Shown here: positions 17,673 through 29,460 of the stretch, piece by piece
Position numbering within the stretch: the first letter of the stretch is position 1
How the letters are laid out: the number at the start of each line of letters is the position of its first letter
Assembly (NCBI RefSeq): GCF_003112515.1
Contig: NZ_BEVZ01000003.1
Location: 1-64,000 of the forward strand
Direction: 5' to 3'
Source: Streptomyces fragilis
Lineage (GTDB): Bacteria > Actinomycetota > Actinomycetes > Streptomycetales > Streptomycetaceae
DNA length: 64,000 nt
The notes under the pieces: generated by a model
Database searches by the model: none
Told to the model about the DNA's origin: nothing
Seen by the model: only the letters and a program-made list of their open reading frames with translations
Program-made: the position numbers and the translations under genes

Positions 17673-18564
17673 AGAGTTCGGCGAGAAGGTCGGCCTTCTT
17701 GGCGGCGAACTCCTCGTCGGTGACCAGCCCCGCCTGGTGCAGCTCGCCGAGGTGACGGATCCGGTCGGCGATGTCCGCCGGGTCGCGCCGGGTCACCCCG
17801 ACCGCCACCGGCGTCATCCGCTCGGTCGCGTTCTTGGCCGCCGCGCCGCCGACGGCCCGCGCCGCGGCCAGGACCGCCGCCGCGAACGGGAGCGACTCGT
17901 GCACCGGGCCGTACCCGAGCCCGAACACCACCGCCGAGGGGTCCTGGTCCACCGGCACGTGCGCCCCGTGGGCCGGGGCGCCGCGCCTCAGCAGCCGCAG
18001 ATGCCCCTCGAGCGCCTCCGGCGAACGCCACTCCACCCCGGCCAGGTCCGCCACCGGCACGTACTGGTCACCCGTCTTCCACTTGGCGGACGAGGCGCCC
18101 GTCCAGGACCAGCGGAAGGTCACCGTCGAGCCGTCGAAGGACGCCTTCGCGTCGTAGGCCTTGAACTGCCGCGGCGGGTCGGGCGGAGCCACCAGGCAGC
18201 TCGTCGTCGGCCCCGGATCGCCCGGCAGCAGGGCGCGCAGTTCGTCGGCGTAGTACTCGGCCAGCGTCTCCCGGTCGCCGGGCAGCACCAGCCGGTACGG
18301 GTCGCTGCCCTCCGGCAGCTGGCCGTCGGCGGCGTCCATCAGCGGATCGGCCCCCGCTCTCGGCCGGGCGCGCAGCACGACGGTGCCGCGCCGCCCGCGG
18401 GACAGCTCGACCCCGGCGAGGGCGGCGAGCGGCACACGGCGCTCGCCGAGCGCCTGGAACAGTCTCGGTGTGCGGATCCCCCGTTCGTAGCGGATGAGCA
18501 CGGAGTCGGACTCGAACTCCCAGGCGGCATGAAATCCGGCCAGTACGTCACCCATGCGGCTCAT
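17671..18564 (-). CDS. DUF4429 protein with a C-terminal SHOCT domain
   Basis: 297-residue cytosolic protein. The DUF4429 core appears twice: near the start (FHAAWEFESDSVLIRYERG) and again around 130-170 (FDGSTVTFRWSW). Residues 260-297 form a SHOCT segment (HLGELHQAGLVTDEEFAAKK), a short oligomerisation helix often added to bacterial membrane-associated proteins. Function unknown. The start at 18564 is preferred over 18555 because GAGGGGGAGG lies 10 bases upstream. No clear partner gene. Confidence 0.85.
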   Translation of the reverse strand: MSRMGDVLAGFHAAWEFESDSVLIRYERGIRTPRLFQALGERRVPLAALAGVELSRGRRGTVVLRARPRAGADPLMDAADGQLPEGSDPYRLVLPGDRETLAEYYADELRALLPGDPGPTTSCLVAPPDPPRQFKAYDAKASFDGSTVTFRWSWTGASSAKWKTGDQYVPVADLAGVEWRSPEALEGHLRLLRRGAPAHGAHVPVDQDPSAVVFGLGYGPVHESLPFAAAVLAAARAVGGAAAKNATERMTPVAVGVTRRDPADIADRIRHLGELHQAGLVTDEEFAAKKADLLAEL

Positions 18565-18622
18565 CGTATGCGTGCCTCCCCCTCGCCGTCCCGTGTCCGA
18601 CAGGCCCCAAATTTTTCCGGCG

Positions 18623-19867
18623 CTACGCGCTTCTGACCGGCGAGCCTCCGGTAGGAATGGTTCCGCACGCGTCTTCTTCGCGTGCGCAGTGCACGGCCGA
18701 CGGATCACCGGCCGCGATCAGAGCGAAATTGTTCAGACTTTCGCTGCCTGGCGCGAAGTATCCGGTGTGCCCGTCGGCCCCCGCCGCGGACAGCACCCTG
18801 GCGCCGAAGGCGGGGGAGACCGGGTCGGCCCCGTGACCCAGCCCGCCGAGCTCCACGTGGGGCAGCTCGGCGATCCAGTCGTCCTCGGCGCGGGCGGCCC
18901 AGATCCGCGCCCGGGAGCCGAGCCGGGAGGCGCGCCCGGCGCGCATCCCGGGGCTGCCCGCCACCACGATGTCGGTGACCCGCCCGGGCAGCGACCGCGC
19001 GGCCAGCCCGCACACCACCGAACCGTAGCTGTGGCAGAACAGCGCGACGCCCGCCTCACCCGGCAGCGCCCCCACCAGCGCGGACAGCCGGCCGGCGCCC
19101 GCCGAGGCGTGCGTGGCGGTGGCCGCGTCCACGCCGAGCCCCTCCGGCGCCGTGTAGTCGGCCCAGGCGATCACCGCGGTGCGCACCTCGGGCCGGGCCT
19201 CCCGCTGGGCCCGGCGGAGCGCCAGCGCCATGCCGACCGGTGCGGCGCGGGGGAGGGCGGAGCGCTGGAAGGTGAGCAGGTCGGTGCCCGCGCCGGGCAC
19301 CACCACGGAGATCCGGTCGGCGCGCTCCAGGTCGCCGAAGACCTCGGCCACCCGCCCGCGCCCCTCCGGGTCGAACGCCAGCACCTTGCGGTCCCCGTCC
19401 GCCAGCGAGGCGAACCGGTGCAGTCTGCGGCGGGCCTCGGCCCGGCCCTCCGCGCCCAGCCGGGGATCGCGGGGCCGGGCGCGCTCGCCGCGCAGCGCCT
19501 CGGCGAGCGCCAGCCGGTTGGCGTAGTAGCGCAGCCGCACCGGCGCGCCGTTCATGTTGCCGACGGCCAGCGGGTGGCTGCGGGCGAGGCGGCGCCGCTC
19601 CCGAGAGGTGAGGGAGGCGAAGAAGGCGGCCAGCAGGTCCGGGGGAGAGGCCGGGTCGGGCAGCGGCCGGCCGTCGATCCGGCCCCGCCCCCAGGCCGCG
19701 AGGTCCGCGGCGAGCGCGCCGGCCGGCCGGTGGTCGGGGACGGCGGCCCAGCCGGAGGTGGTCAGCAGGGCGAAGACCACCGCGAGGGCGGGCAGCGCGT
19801 GGGCCGCTCCTCGCCGCAGGCCGCGGTGCGGCGGCCCGGCGGCGGGGCGGGTCGGCGTGGTCGTCAT
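18623..19867 (-). CDS. Secreted or membrane-anchored alpha/beta hydrolase (DUF1023 type)
   Basis: 414 residues. A Pro/Arg-rich N-terminus leads into one hydrophobic segment (about 20-42, ALPALAVVFALLTTSGWAA), either a signal peptide or an anchor. The catalytic domain carries the DUF1023 pattern, with nucleophile Ser280 in FCHSYGS, VVPGAGTD upstream and GADPVSPAFGARVL near the end. DUF1023 hydrolases are common in Streptomyces; their substrates are unknown. The ATG at 19867 is chosen because the N-terminus then starts directly before the hydrophobic segment. Confidence 0.84.
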   Translation of the reverse strand: MTTTPTRPAAGPPHRGLRRGAAHALPALAVVFALLTTSGWAAVPDHRPAGALAADLAAWGRGRIDGRPLPDPASPPDLLAAFFASLTSRERRRLARSHPLAVGNMNGAPVRLRYYANRLALAEALRGERARPRDPRLGAEGRAEARRRLHRFASLADGDRKVLAFDPEGRGRVAEVFGDLERADRISVVVPGAGTDLLTFQRSALPRAAPVGMALALRRAQREARPEVRTAVIAWADYTAPEGLGVDAATATHASAGAGRLSALVGALPGEAGVALFCHSYGSVVCGLAARSLPGRVTDIVVAGSPGMRAGRASRLGSRARIWAARAEDDWIAELPHVELGGLGHGADPVSPAFGARVLSAAGADGHTGYFAPGSESLNNFALIAAGDPSAVHCAREEDACGTIPTGGSPVRSA

Positions 19868-19996
19868 CGAGGGAACCCTAGGAGACCGGCCCCCTCGCCG
19901 GAAAGTAACTGGCATGAGTGGCAGGCCGATTGCGGGCAATGCGAACAGTGAACCCGATAGGCGCCCCTACAAGGCAGAGGGTGCAAGGGAGTTGAT

Positions 19997-20302
19997 ATGG
20001 CCGGCTTCGGACAAGGCGCGCGCAGGCACCCCCGCTCACGTGGCGTGAACCCGTCACGGACCGGGCCGGACAGCGCGACGCTCGCGATCATCGGAGTCGT
20101 GTGCGCGGTTGCCGGACTCTTCGTCGCCGGGATCATCCTCGGCCCGGCGGCGGTCGTGTGCGGCTGGCTCGCGATGGGACGCACCTGGAAGGGCGCGAGC
20201 GCGGGGTGGCCCGCGCTGGTCGCGGTCGTCCTCGGTGCGATCGACACCGTCCTGGCGTTGATCGCTCTCGCCGGGGCAGGAACGGGCGCGGGAATCCTCT
20301 GA
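19997..20302 (+). CDS. Small DUF4190-type membrane protein
   Basis: 101 residues with a basic, Gly/Arg-rich N-terminus and two hydrophobic segments (about 28-50 and 70-95) separated by GWLAMGRTWKGASAGW. This is the usual pattern of DUF4190 proteins, which have no known function. A GGGAG ribosome site sits six bases before the ATG. It is a single-gene unit closed by a strong hairpin at 20318-20358. Confidence 0.78.
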   Translation: MAGFGQGARRHPRSRGVNPSRTGPDSATLAIIGVVCAVAGLFVAGIILGPAAVVCGWLAMGRTWKGASAGWPALVAVVLGAIDTVLALIALAGAGTGAGIL

Positions 20303-20317
20303 CCCGTCCGTTCCCAC

Positions 20318-20358
20318 GAAGGGCGCCGGAGCGCCTCCTCTCCGCTCCGGCGCCCTTC
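20318..20358 (+). terminator. Strong hairpin terminator
   Basis: Perfect 16-bp stem GAAGGGCGCCGGAGCG (20318-20333) / CGCTCCGGCGCCCTTC (20343-20358) with a 9-nt loop, right after the DUF4190 gene and before the convergent channel gene. Confidence 0.85.
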
Positions 20359-20443
20359 GTCATGCCCGGGCCGCGGTCACGCGCCCCCACCGCGCGGCCG
20401 GGCGGCCCCGGGCCCCGGCGACGTCGTCGGGAGGCCCGGGGTG

Positions 20444-21307
20444 TCAGCGGTCGTCGGGGGTCGCCGCCGAGGTGGACGCGGTGGCGGGGGCCGGGACGGG
20501 AGGGCCGGGGCGGGCGGCGGCGAGGGCGGCGACCTCGGCGCGCAGGGCGCGGACCTCCTCGGTGAGGGTGCGGATCTCCTCCGTCTGCCGCCGCTCCTCC
20601 GCGTCGTCCTTGTCGAACTGGGCGATGAACCACGCCGCGATGTTGGCGGTCACCACACCGAGCAGCGCGATGCCGGACAGCATCAGCCCCACCGCCAGCA
20701 GCCGCCCCAGCCCGGTCGTCGGCGCCAGGTCCCCGTAGCCGACCGTCGTCATCGTGGTGAACGCCCACCACACCGCGTCGCCCAGCGTCCTGATGTTGCC
20801 GCCCGGCGCGCCGCGCTCGACCGACAGCACGGCCAGCGAGCCGAAGACCAGCAGCCCCACCACCGAACCGGCGACGTACGTCGTCAGCCGCACCTGCGAG
20901 CTCAGCCGCGCCCGCTGGCCGACCAGGACCAGCGTGGAGACCAGCCGCAGCAGCCGCAGCGGGCTCAGCAGCGGCAGCAGCACCGCCAGCAGGTCCAGCA
21001 CGTGCGTGCGGAAGAACTTCCCGCGGTCCTGCGCGAGCCACAGCCGCGCCGAGTAGTCCACCGCGAACGCGGCCCAGACCGCCCACTCCACCCACCGGCA
21101 CGCCAGGAGCACCCACGCGGCCGCGTCCGGGTCCACGATCGGCACCGCGTAGGCGACCGCGAACACCACCGCGAGGAACAGCAGCGGCCGCTGGGTGCGC
21201 CGCTCCCACGCCGCCGCCCGGCACGGCGCCGTCGCCCCTCCCGTCGCCGTCCCGGAGGCCGCGGAGGCCGGGGGAGCCGCGGAAGCCGTCGTTTCGTCCA
21301 TGACCAT
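20444..21307 (-). CDS. Potassium channel of the voltage-gated six-helix type
   Basis: 287-residue membrane protein. Hydrophobic segments correspond to S1-S6, and the selectivity filter TTVGYGD lies in FTTMTTVGYGDLAPTTGLG before the last helix. The S4-like segment LSPLRLLRLVSTLVLVGQ has three regularly spaced arginines. The C-terminal 60 residues form a charged coiled coil (EERRQTEEIRTLTEEVRALR) and a Pro/Ala tail. Start is ATG 21307 or 21301. The gene ends opposite the DUF4190 terminator and is upstream, with its own start, of the aceE stop. Confidence 0.9.
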   Translation of the reverse strand: MVMDETTASAAPPASAASGTATGGATAPCRAAAWERRTQRPLLFLAVVFAVAYAVPIVDPDAAAWVLLACRWVEWAVWAAFAVDYSARLWLAQDRGKFFRTHVLDLLAVLLPLLSPLRLLRLVSTLVLVGQRARLSSQVRLTTYVAGSVVGLLVFGSLAVLSVERGAPGGNIRTLGDAVWWAFTTMTTVGYGDLAPTTGLGRLLAVGLMLSGIALLGVVTANIAAWFIAQFDKDDAEERRQTEEIRTLTEEVRALRAEVAALAAARPGPPVPAPATASTSAATPDDR

Positions 21308-21372
21308 CCGTGAATCGTAGGAAGGGCCCCCTCCGCCCGGAAAGGCGGTGGGGGCCCGGGACGCGCGAAGGA

Positions 21373-24129
<2,757 letters not shown>

Positions 24130-24589
24130 GGCAGTCCTTCGCTCTCGCTGGGGGTCCAGTCGTTCTCGGTGGGTATCTCCCATGGTGTACCCGCTGATCG
24201 TGAACCTCACCTCCCGCGCGTCCGGGCGGAAGTCGAGCCGATGGCCGACCCCCGTGACGCGCGGGACACGGAAAGCGAATACGCTCACTCCAGACACGTT
24301 TCGCAAAACAATTCGCACGTCGCACGCATGGTGTCCGCCGAAAGCGGCAAAGAGGACAGAATAGTGTGGCCTGCGTCACCCGGGCCCGGTATCGGCGCCC
24401 GGAACTTGCCACGGTGCCGCCGGGAACGTCACCGTTTCGGCGGTCTCGACGGCCGGGTACTTGCGCGATCGGTCCCGCCCGTGTGGACTACGGCCAATGC
24501 TTCGCGCACGCGCGTGGCTCGAACCCTTCCCCCGGCAGCCTGGAGCGAGCCGGAGGAGACACAATCGCAACATGATCAGGAGGCAACCC
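24130..24589. other. Divergent intergenic region of aceE and DUF3052
   Basis: 460 bases. The stretch 24290-24370 is the least GC-rich part, with runs such as GCAAAACAATTCG and AGAGGACAGAATAG, and probably carries promoters. No gene, repeat or strong hairpin is seen. Reading frames crossing it are antisense extensions of the aceE region. Confidence 0.45.
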
Positions 24590-25027
24590 GTGAGCGCGAC
24601 CGCGGACCACGCGGAGGAGCGGACGAACCCTGCCGCCAGGCTGGGGTTCCAGCCCGAGCAGGTGGTCCAGGAGATCGGCTACGACGACGACGTCGATCAG
24701 GAGCTCCGCGAGGCCATTGAGGAAGTCATCGGCAGCGAGCTGGTCGACGAGGACTACGACGACGTGGCCGATGCCGTGGTGCTGTGGTTCCGCGACGACG
24801 ACGGCGACCTGACGGATGTGCTGGTGGACGCCACCACGTACATCGAGGAAGGCGGCTCGATCCTGCTCCTCACGCCCAAGACGGGCCGTGACGGCTACGT
24901 GGAGCCGAGCGACATCGCCGAAGCCGCGACGACCGCGGGCCTCTCCGCGACCAAGAGCGTCAGCGTGGGCAAGGACTGGAGCGGAAGCCGCCTGCTGACG
25001 CCGAAGGGCGCCAAGACCAAGCGGTGA
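24590..25027 (+). CDS. DUF3052 family protein
   Basis: 145-residue acidic cytosolic protein starting at GTG 24590 behind a perfect AGGAGG (24578-24583). The family pattern includes RLGFQPEQVVQEIGYDDDVD and VVLWFRDDDGDLTDVLVDA. DUF3052 is widespread in actinobacteria next to aceE and is of unknown function. The conserved divergent arrangement hints at a regulatory or physiological link with pyruvate dehydrogenase, but that is inference. A very strong hairpin follows it. Confidence 0.88.
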   Translation: MSATADHAEERTNPAARLGFQPEQVVQEIGYDDDVDQELREAIEEVIGSELVDEDYDDVADAVVLWFRDDDGDLTDVLVDATTYIEEGGSILLLTPKTGRDGYVEPSDIAEAATTAGLSATKSVSVGKDWSGSRLLTPKGAKTKR

Positions 25028-25072
25028 CGCCCCCGCCGGCCCCGGGCGGGCCGGCGGACGGCGGACCGACGT

Positions 25073-25118
25073 CCGCGGGGGGACGTCCGGACCACACGGT
25101 CCGGACGTCCCCCCGCGG
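25073..25118 (+). terminator. Very strong hairpin terminator after DUF3052
   Basis: A perfect 21-bp stem (25073-25093 with 25098-25118) closed by the tetraloop ACAC; the stem centre is GGACGTCCGGACC. This is the longest uninterrupted stem in the window. No U-run follows. Confidence 0.9.
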
Positions 25119-25204
25119 TGTTTCCGCGCGCCCGCCACCGGCCGCGTAGGGTGTGATCCACCTGATCAGCAGCAACGCGGTGCCACCGAAGGGAACACGA
25201 AGAG

Positions 25205-25663
25205 ATGGCGATCGAGGTCGGCAGCCAGGCCCCGGACTTCGAGCTGAAGGACAACCACGGCCGGACGGTGCGGCTCTCGGACTACCGCGGCGAGAAGAAC
25301 GTGGTGCTCCTCTTCTACCCGTTCGCCTTCACCGGGGTCTGCACCGGCGAGCTCTGCGACATCCGGGACAACCTGCCGTCCTTCGTCAACGCCGACACCC
25401 AGGTGCTCGCGGTGTCCGCCGACTCCATCCACAGCCTGCGGGTCTACGGCGAGCAGGAGGGCTTCGAGTACCCCCTGCTCTCCGATTTCTGGCCGCACGG
25501 GAACGTGTCGCGCGCCTACGGCGTCTTCGACGAGGAGAAGGGCTGCGCGGTGCGCGGCACCTTCATCATCGACAAGGAGGGCATGGTCCGCTGGACCGTC
25601 GTCAACGCCCTCCCCGACGCGCGTGACCTCGACGACTACGTGAAGGCCCTCGAGGCCATGTGA
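25205..25663 (+). CDS. AhpE-type peroxiredoxin
   Basis: 152-residue thiol peroxidase that reduces hydrogen peroxide and organic peroxides. The peroxidatic cysteine is Cys46 in [12 protein letters not shown], with the supporting Thr43 and Pro39 of the PxxxTxxC pattern. Cys51 follows five residues later and could be resolving. The AhpE-like tail ([16 protein letters not shown]) is clear. It lies between DUF3052 and the terD genes, so the surroundings are stress-related. GAAGAG precedes the ATG. Confidence 0.92.
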   Translation: MAIEVGSQAPDFELKDNHGRTVRLSDYRGEKNVVLLFYPFAFTGVCTGELCDIRDNLPSFVNADTQVLAVSADSIHSLRVYGEQEGFEYPLLSDFWPHGNVSRAYGVFDEEKGCAVRGTFIIDKEGMVRWTVVNALPDARDLDDYVKALEAM

Positions 25664-25791
25664 CGCGACGCCGGCGTCCGTGGCCGGTTCACCGCCCGCT
25701 GGGAGGGAACGGGTCACTACGATCGGTCGTTGACCACTTACCGACGCACCACCAGGGGCGCCCGGCCCCCGGACAGCACAAGGGAGAACTC

Positions 25792-26367
25792 GTGGGAGTC
25801 AGCCTCAGCAAGGGCGGCAACGTTTCGCTGAGCAAGGAGGCGCCCGGTCTGACGGCCGTCATCGTCGGCCTCGGCTGGGACGTCCGCACCACCACCGGCA
25901 CCGACTTCGACCTCGACGCCAGCGCGCTGCTGCTCAACGCCGCCGGCAAGGTCGCCAGCGACGCGCACTTCGTCTTCTTCAACAACCTCACCAGCCCGGA
26001 CGGGTCGGTGGAGCACACCGGCGACAACCGCACGGGTGAGGGCGAGGGCGACGACGAGCAGATCAAGGTCAACCTCGCGGCCGTCCCGGCCGACGTCGAC
26101 CGGATCACCTTCCCGGTCTCGATCTACGACGCCGAGGCCCGCCAGCAGTCCTTCGGCCAGGTCCGCAACGCCTTCATCCGCGTGGTGAACCAGGCCGGCG
26201 GCGCGGAGATCGCCCGCTACGACCTCTCCGAGGACGCCTCCACGGAGACGGCGATGGTCTTCGGCGAGCTCTACCGGCACGGCGCGGAGTGGAAGTTCCG
26301 CGCGGTCGGCCAGGGCTACGCCTCGGGCCTGCGCGGCATCGCGCAGGACTTCGGCGTCAACGTCTGA
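25792..26367 (+). CDS. terD: TerD-family calcium-binding stress protein (first copy)
   Basis: 191-residue TerD protein of the tellurium-resistance family; the fold binds Ca2+. Acidic ligand motifs [11 protein letters not shown] (38-48) and [12 protein letters not shown] (68-79) are present, as is the C-terminal [15 protein letters not shown]. Start GTG 25792 with GGGAG upstream. It is closely similar to the TerD encoded 254 bp downstream, so the pair is a recent-looking duplication. TerD proteins take part in responses to tellurite, metals, phage and morphology changes in Streptomyces; the exact role here is not shown. Confidence 0.95.
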   Translation: MGVSLSKGGNVSLSKEAPGLTAVIVGLGWDVRTTTGTDFDLDASALLLNAAGKVASDAHFVFFNNLTSPDGSVEHTGDNRTGEGEGDDEQIKVNLAAVPADVDRITFPVSIYDAEARQQSFGQVRNAFIRVVNQAGGAEIARYDLSEDASTETAMVFGELYRHGAEWKFRAVGQGYASGLRGIAQDFGVNV

Positions 26368-26496
26368 CGTCACCGCACGCGCCGCGGCCCGCGCCCCGGC
26401 TCCCGTCCGGCACCGCCTCGGCGGCCGCCCGGACGGGGGCCGGGGCGCGGGCGCCGTGGCGGCCTCGGCTGCTCGCCGGCCGCCCGCTCGGCGCAG

Positions 26497-26605
26497 CCGT
26501 CATCCGCCACGGCAGCCGTCATCCGTACGACAACCGTCATCCGTACGACAACCGTCATCCGCACGGCAACCGTCATCCGCACGGCAAGCGGCATCCGCAC
26601 GACAA
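26497..26605. repeat. 18-bp tandem repeat between the two terD genes
   Basis: Six units: 26497-26515 (19 bp), 26516-26533, 26534-26551, 26552-26569, 26570-26587 and 26588-26605. The two middle variants are CCGTCATCCGTACGACAA and CCGTCATCCGCACGGCAA, each present twice in a row. The array ends 15 bp before the second terD start, leaving room for its ribosome site GGGGAGGA. Confidence 0.92.
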
Positions 26606-26620
26606 GGGGAGGATCCGTTC

Positions 26621-27199
26621 ATGGGCGTCACGCTCGCCAAGGGAGGCAACGTCTCCCTCTCGAAAGCCGCCCCCAACCTCACCAAGGTGACGGTCGGGCT
26701 CGGCTGGGACGCGCGCTCCACCACCGGGGCGCCCTTCGACCTCGACGCCAGCGCCCTGATCTGCGGGGCGGGCGGCCGCATCCTCGGGGACGAGTGGTTC
26801 GTCTTCTACAACCAGCTCTCCAGCCCCGACGGTTCGGTGACCCACACCGGCGACAACCTCACCGGCGAGGGGGACGGCGACGACGAGTCGATCGTCGTGG
26901 ACCTGCCCCAGGTGCCGGCGCAGTGCGAGCGGATCGTCTTCCCCGTGTCCATCCACGACGCCGACCTGCGGGGCCAGAGCTTCGGTCAGGTCTCCAACGC
27001 CTTCATCCGGGTGGTCAACGAGGCCGACGGCCAGGAGCTGGCCCGCTATGACCTCTCCGAGGACGCCTCCACCGAGACGGCGATGATCTTCGGCGAGCTC
27101 TACCGGTACCGGGGCGAATGGAAGTTCCGCGCGGTCGGCCAGGGGTACGCGTCGGGTCTGCGCGGAATCGCGCTCGACCACGGAGTCAACGTCTCCTGA
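26621..27199 (+). CDS. terD: TerD-family calcium-binding stress protein (second copy)
   Basis: 192 residues, aligned over its whole length with the first TerD copy. The Ca2+ motifs are [11 protein letters not shown] and [12 protein letters not shown]. The ATG at 26621 is preceded by GGGGAGGA. Its leader contains the 18-bp tandem repeat, so it may have its own promoter or be expressed by read-through from the first copy. Tandem TerD paralogues are usual in Ter islands. Confidence 0.95.
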   Translation: MGVTLAKGGNVSLSKAAPNLTKVTVGLGWDARSTTGAPFDLDASALICGAGGRILGDEWFVFYNQLSSPDGSVTHTGDNLTGEGDGDDESIVVDLPQVPAQCERIVFPVSIHDADLRGQSFGQVSNAFIRVVNEADGQELARYDLSEDASTETAMIFGELYRYRGEWKFRAVGQGYASGLRGIALDHGVNVS

Positions 27200-27299
27200 G
27201 CCCCGGGCGTCACAGGAGCGCGACACGACCCTAGACTTCGGGTCAACGAAGAGTAAAGCCGGGTGCGGGGCGGTCCCCCGCCACATGATGGGGTAGCCA

Positions 27300-28436
27300 G
27301 TGGTACTCAAAACCTTCGGCTGGTCGTTCGCGGTCACCGCGCTCGGCCTGGTCGTAGCGGTCATCTACGGGGGATGGACGGCCTTCGGCGTCGTGGCCAT
27401 CCTGTCGATCCTCGAGATCTCGCTGTCCTTCGACAACGCGGTGGTCAACGCCGGGATCCTGAAGAAGATGAGCGCCTTCTGGCAGCGCATCTTCCTCACC
27501 ATCGGCATCCTGATCGCCGTCTTCGGCATGCGGCTCGTCTTCCCCGTCGTGATCGTCGCCATCAGCGCCAAGCTCAACCCGATCGACGCGGTCGACCTGG
27601 CGCTGAACAACAAGGACCTCTACGAGCAGTACGTGACGGACGCCCACCCGGCGATCGCCGCGTTCGGCGGTATGTTCCTGCTGATGATCTTCCTCGACTT
27701 CATCTTCGAGGACCGGGACATCAAGTGGCTGGCCTGGCTGGAGCGCCCGCTCGCCAAGCTCGGCAAGATCGACATGCTGTCGGTCTGCATCGCGCTGATC
27801 GTCCTGCTGATCACCGCGATGACCTTCGCGACCCACGCCCACACGCACAGCGGCCACGCGGACAAGTCCGCCACCGTGATGCTGTCCGGCATCGCCGGTC
27901 TGATCACCTACCTGGTGGTCGGCGGTCTCTCCGGCTTCTTCGAGGACAAGCTCGAGGAGGAGGAGGAGCGCGAGCACGAGGCGGAGGAGAAGGCCGCCGC
28001 CGAGGGCAAGCCGCGTTCCGCGGTCGAACTGGTCGGCAAGGCCGCCTTCTTCATGTTCCTCTACCTCGAGGTCCTGGACGCGTCGTTCTCCTTCGACGGC
28101 GTCATCGGCGCCTTCGCCATCACCAACGACATCATCCTGATGGCGCTGGGTCTGGGCATCGGCGCCATGTACGTCCGTTCCCTCACCGTGTACCTGGTCC
28201 GCCAGGGCACCCTGGACGACTACGTCTACCTGGAGCACGGCGCGCACTACGCGATCGGCGCCCTGGCGGTCATCCTGCTGGTCACCATCCAGTACGAGAT
28301 CCACGAGATCATCACCGGCCTGATCGGCGTCGTCCTGATCGCCAGCTCGTTCTGGTCCTCGGTCCGCCGCAACCGCCGGCTGGCCGCGGCCGAGGGCGGC
28401 TCCGACGGCAAGGCGGAGGTCACCTCCGGGGCGTGA
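27300..28436 (+). CDS. TerC/DUF475 family integral membrane protein
   Basis: 378-residue polytopic membrane protein starting at GTG 27300 (MVLKTFGWSFAV). The TerC-like acidic motifs SFDNAVVNAGIL (43-54) and SFDGVIGAFAITND (about 262-275) lie in membrane helices. A cytosolic acidic loop (EEEEREHEAEEKAA) and a His-rich loop (HAHTHSGH) separate them. TerC proteins work with TerD at the membrane and are linked to metal export, including manganese in some bacteria. It follows the second terD by 100 bp. Substrate unproven. Confidence 0.9.
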   Translation: MVLKTFGWSFAVTALGLVVAVIYGGWTAFGVVAILSILEISLSFDNAVVNAGILKKMSAFWQRIFLTIGILIAVFGMRLVFPVVIVAISAKLNPIDAVDLALNNKDLYEQYVTDAHPAIAAFGGMFLLMIFLDFIFEDRDIKWLAWLERPLAKLGKIDMLSVCIALIVLLITAMTFATHAHTHSGHADKSATVMLSGIAGLITYLVVGGLSGFFEDKLEEEEEREHEAEEKAAAEGKPRSAVELVGKAAFFMFLYLEVLDASFSFDGVIGAFAITNDIILMALGLGIGAMYVRSLTVYLVRQGTLDDYVYLEHGAHYAIGALAVILLVTIQYEIHEIITGLIGVVLIASSFWSSVRRNRRLAAAEGGSDGKAEVTSGA

Positions 28437-28625
28437 CCCGTGTGACCCCCCTCCGTGCCCGCGTGCGACCCCGCGTGTGACCTTCGCCGCGTGTACCGCA
28501 CCCCGCACGGAGGGAACGCTCTTGGGCGGGGCGGTCGTCGAGGACGGACAGTCCTCGGGGCCGCCCCGCCGGCGTGTGCGCGGGGCGGGCCGGCGGTGAC
28601 GTTGCGATGCGAGGGGTGGGCGGGG

Positions 28626-29420
28626 ATGGCTTCCACGGAACAGCGGTCCGGCGAGCGGGGGACGAGGCCGGGGTCCGCGGCGTTCTCCGGATTCTTCGAC
28701 GGTCTGCGGCCCTGGCACGCGGCCGGGTTCGACACCCGGGGCGCCCGGGGCGGTCCCGTCCGGCTCACCAGCCGGCGGCGCCGGGTGTCGCTGACCAAGC
28801 AGGGCGCCGACACCGGAAACCTGCGGGTCCAGCTGGCCTGGCGGATGCGGACCTCCGACCTCGGCGGCGGCATGCGGGAGAGCCTGCTGCGCCACCCGCT
28901 GCGGGCGCTCCGGCCGCCGGAGATCGTCGGCCACACCCAGTCCATGGTCCGCGTCGACCTCGACCTGGGCTGCCTGTACGAACTGACCGACGGCTCCAAG
29001 GGCGTCGTGCAGCCGCTCGGCGGCCTCTACGGGGCGATCAACGAGGCGCCCTACGTGAAGCTGGACGGCGACGACCGGGCGGGCTCCGGGTCCGGCGAGA
29101 CGATGCACATCAACCTCGACCACCGGGACGACATCCGGCGGCTGCTGGTGTTCGCCTACATCTACGACGAGACCCCCGCCTTCGACCGCACCGAGGCGAC
29201 GGTCACGCTCTTCGCCGGGGCGGACCCGGTGATCGAGATCGACCTCGACGAACGCCATCCGCAGGCGCGGTCGTGCGCCGTGTTCACGGTGGAGAACGTC
29301 AAGGGCGAGATCTTCGTCCGCCGCGAGGCGCGGTACGTCTACGGCTTCCAGGCCGAACTGGACCGCCTCTACGGCTGGGGCCTCAACTGGGGCCGCGGCT
29401 ACAAGACCACCGGCCGCTGA
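28626..29420 (+). CDS. TerA-like protein of the TerD superfamily
   Basis: 264 residues. After an about 40-residue variable N-terminus, the region LTSRRRRVSLTKQG onward follows the TerA pattern. It includes VRVDLDLGCLYELTDGSKG, the acidic LDGDDRAGSGSGETMHINL and a terminal YVYGFQAELDRLYGWGL. Tellurium-resistance TerA proteins carry divergent TerD-like domains. It is encoded after the TerC gene on the same strand and convergent with the tailed TerD gene. The ATG at 28626 has GGTGGGCGGGG upstream; a GTG at 28596 would extend it by ten residues. Confidence 0.8.
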   Translation: MASTEQRSGERGTRPGSAAFSGFFDGLRPWHAAGFDTRGARGGPVRLTSRRRRVSLTKQGADTGNLRVQLAWRMRTSDLGGGMRESLLRHPLRALRPPEIVGHTQSMVRVDLDLGCLYELTDGSKGVVQPLGGLYGAINEAPYVKLDGDDRAGSGSGETMHINLDHRDDIRRLLVFAYIYDETPAFDRTEATVTLFAGADPVIEIDLDERHPQARSCAVFTVENVKGEIFVRREARYVYGFQAELDRLYGWGLNWGRGYKTTGR

Positions 29421-29460
29421 CCCGCACGACGCCCCGGGGCCCCGGCCGCGCCCCGCGGGG

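Noticed and set aside
27200..27299. A yybP-ykoY riboswitch in front of the TerC/DUF475 gene
   Set aside because: TerC genes sometimes carry this element, but the leader has neither the GGGGAGTAG nor the GAGACC core.
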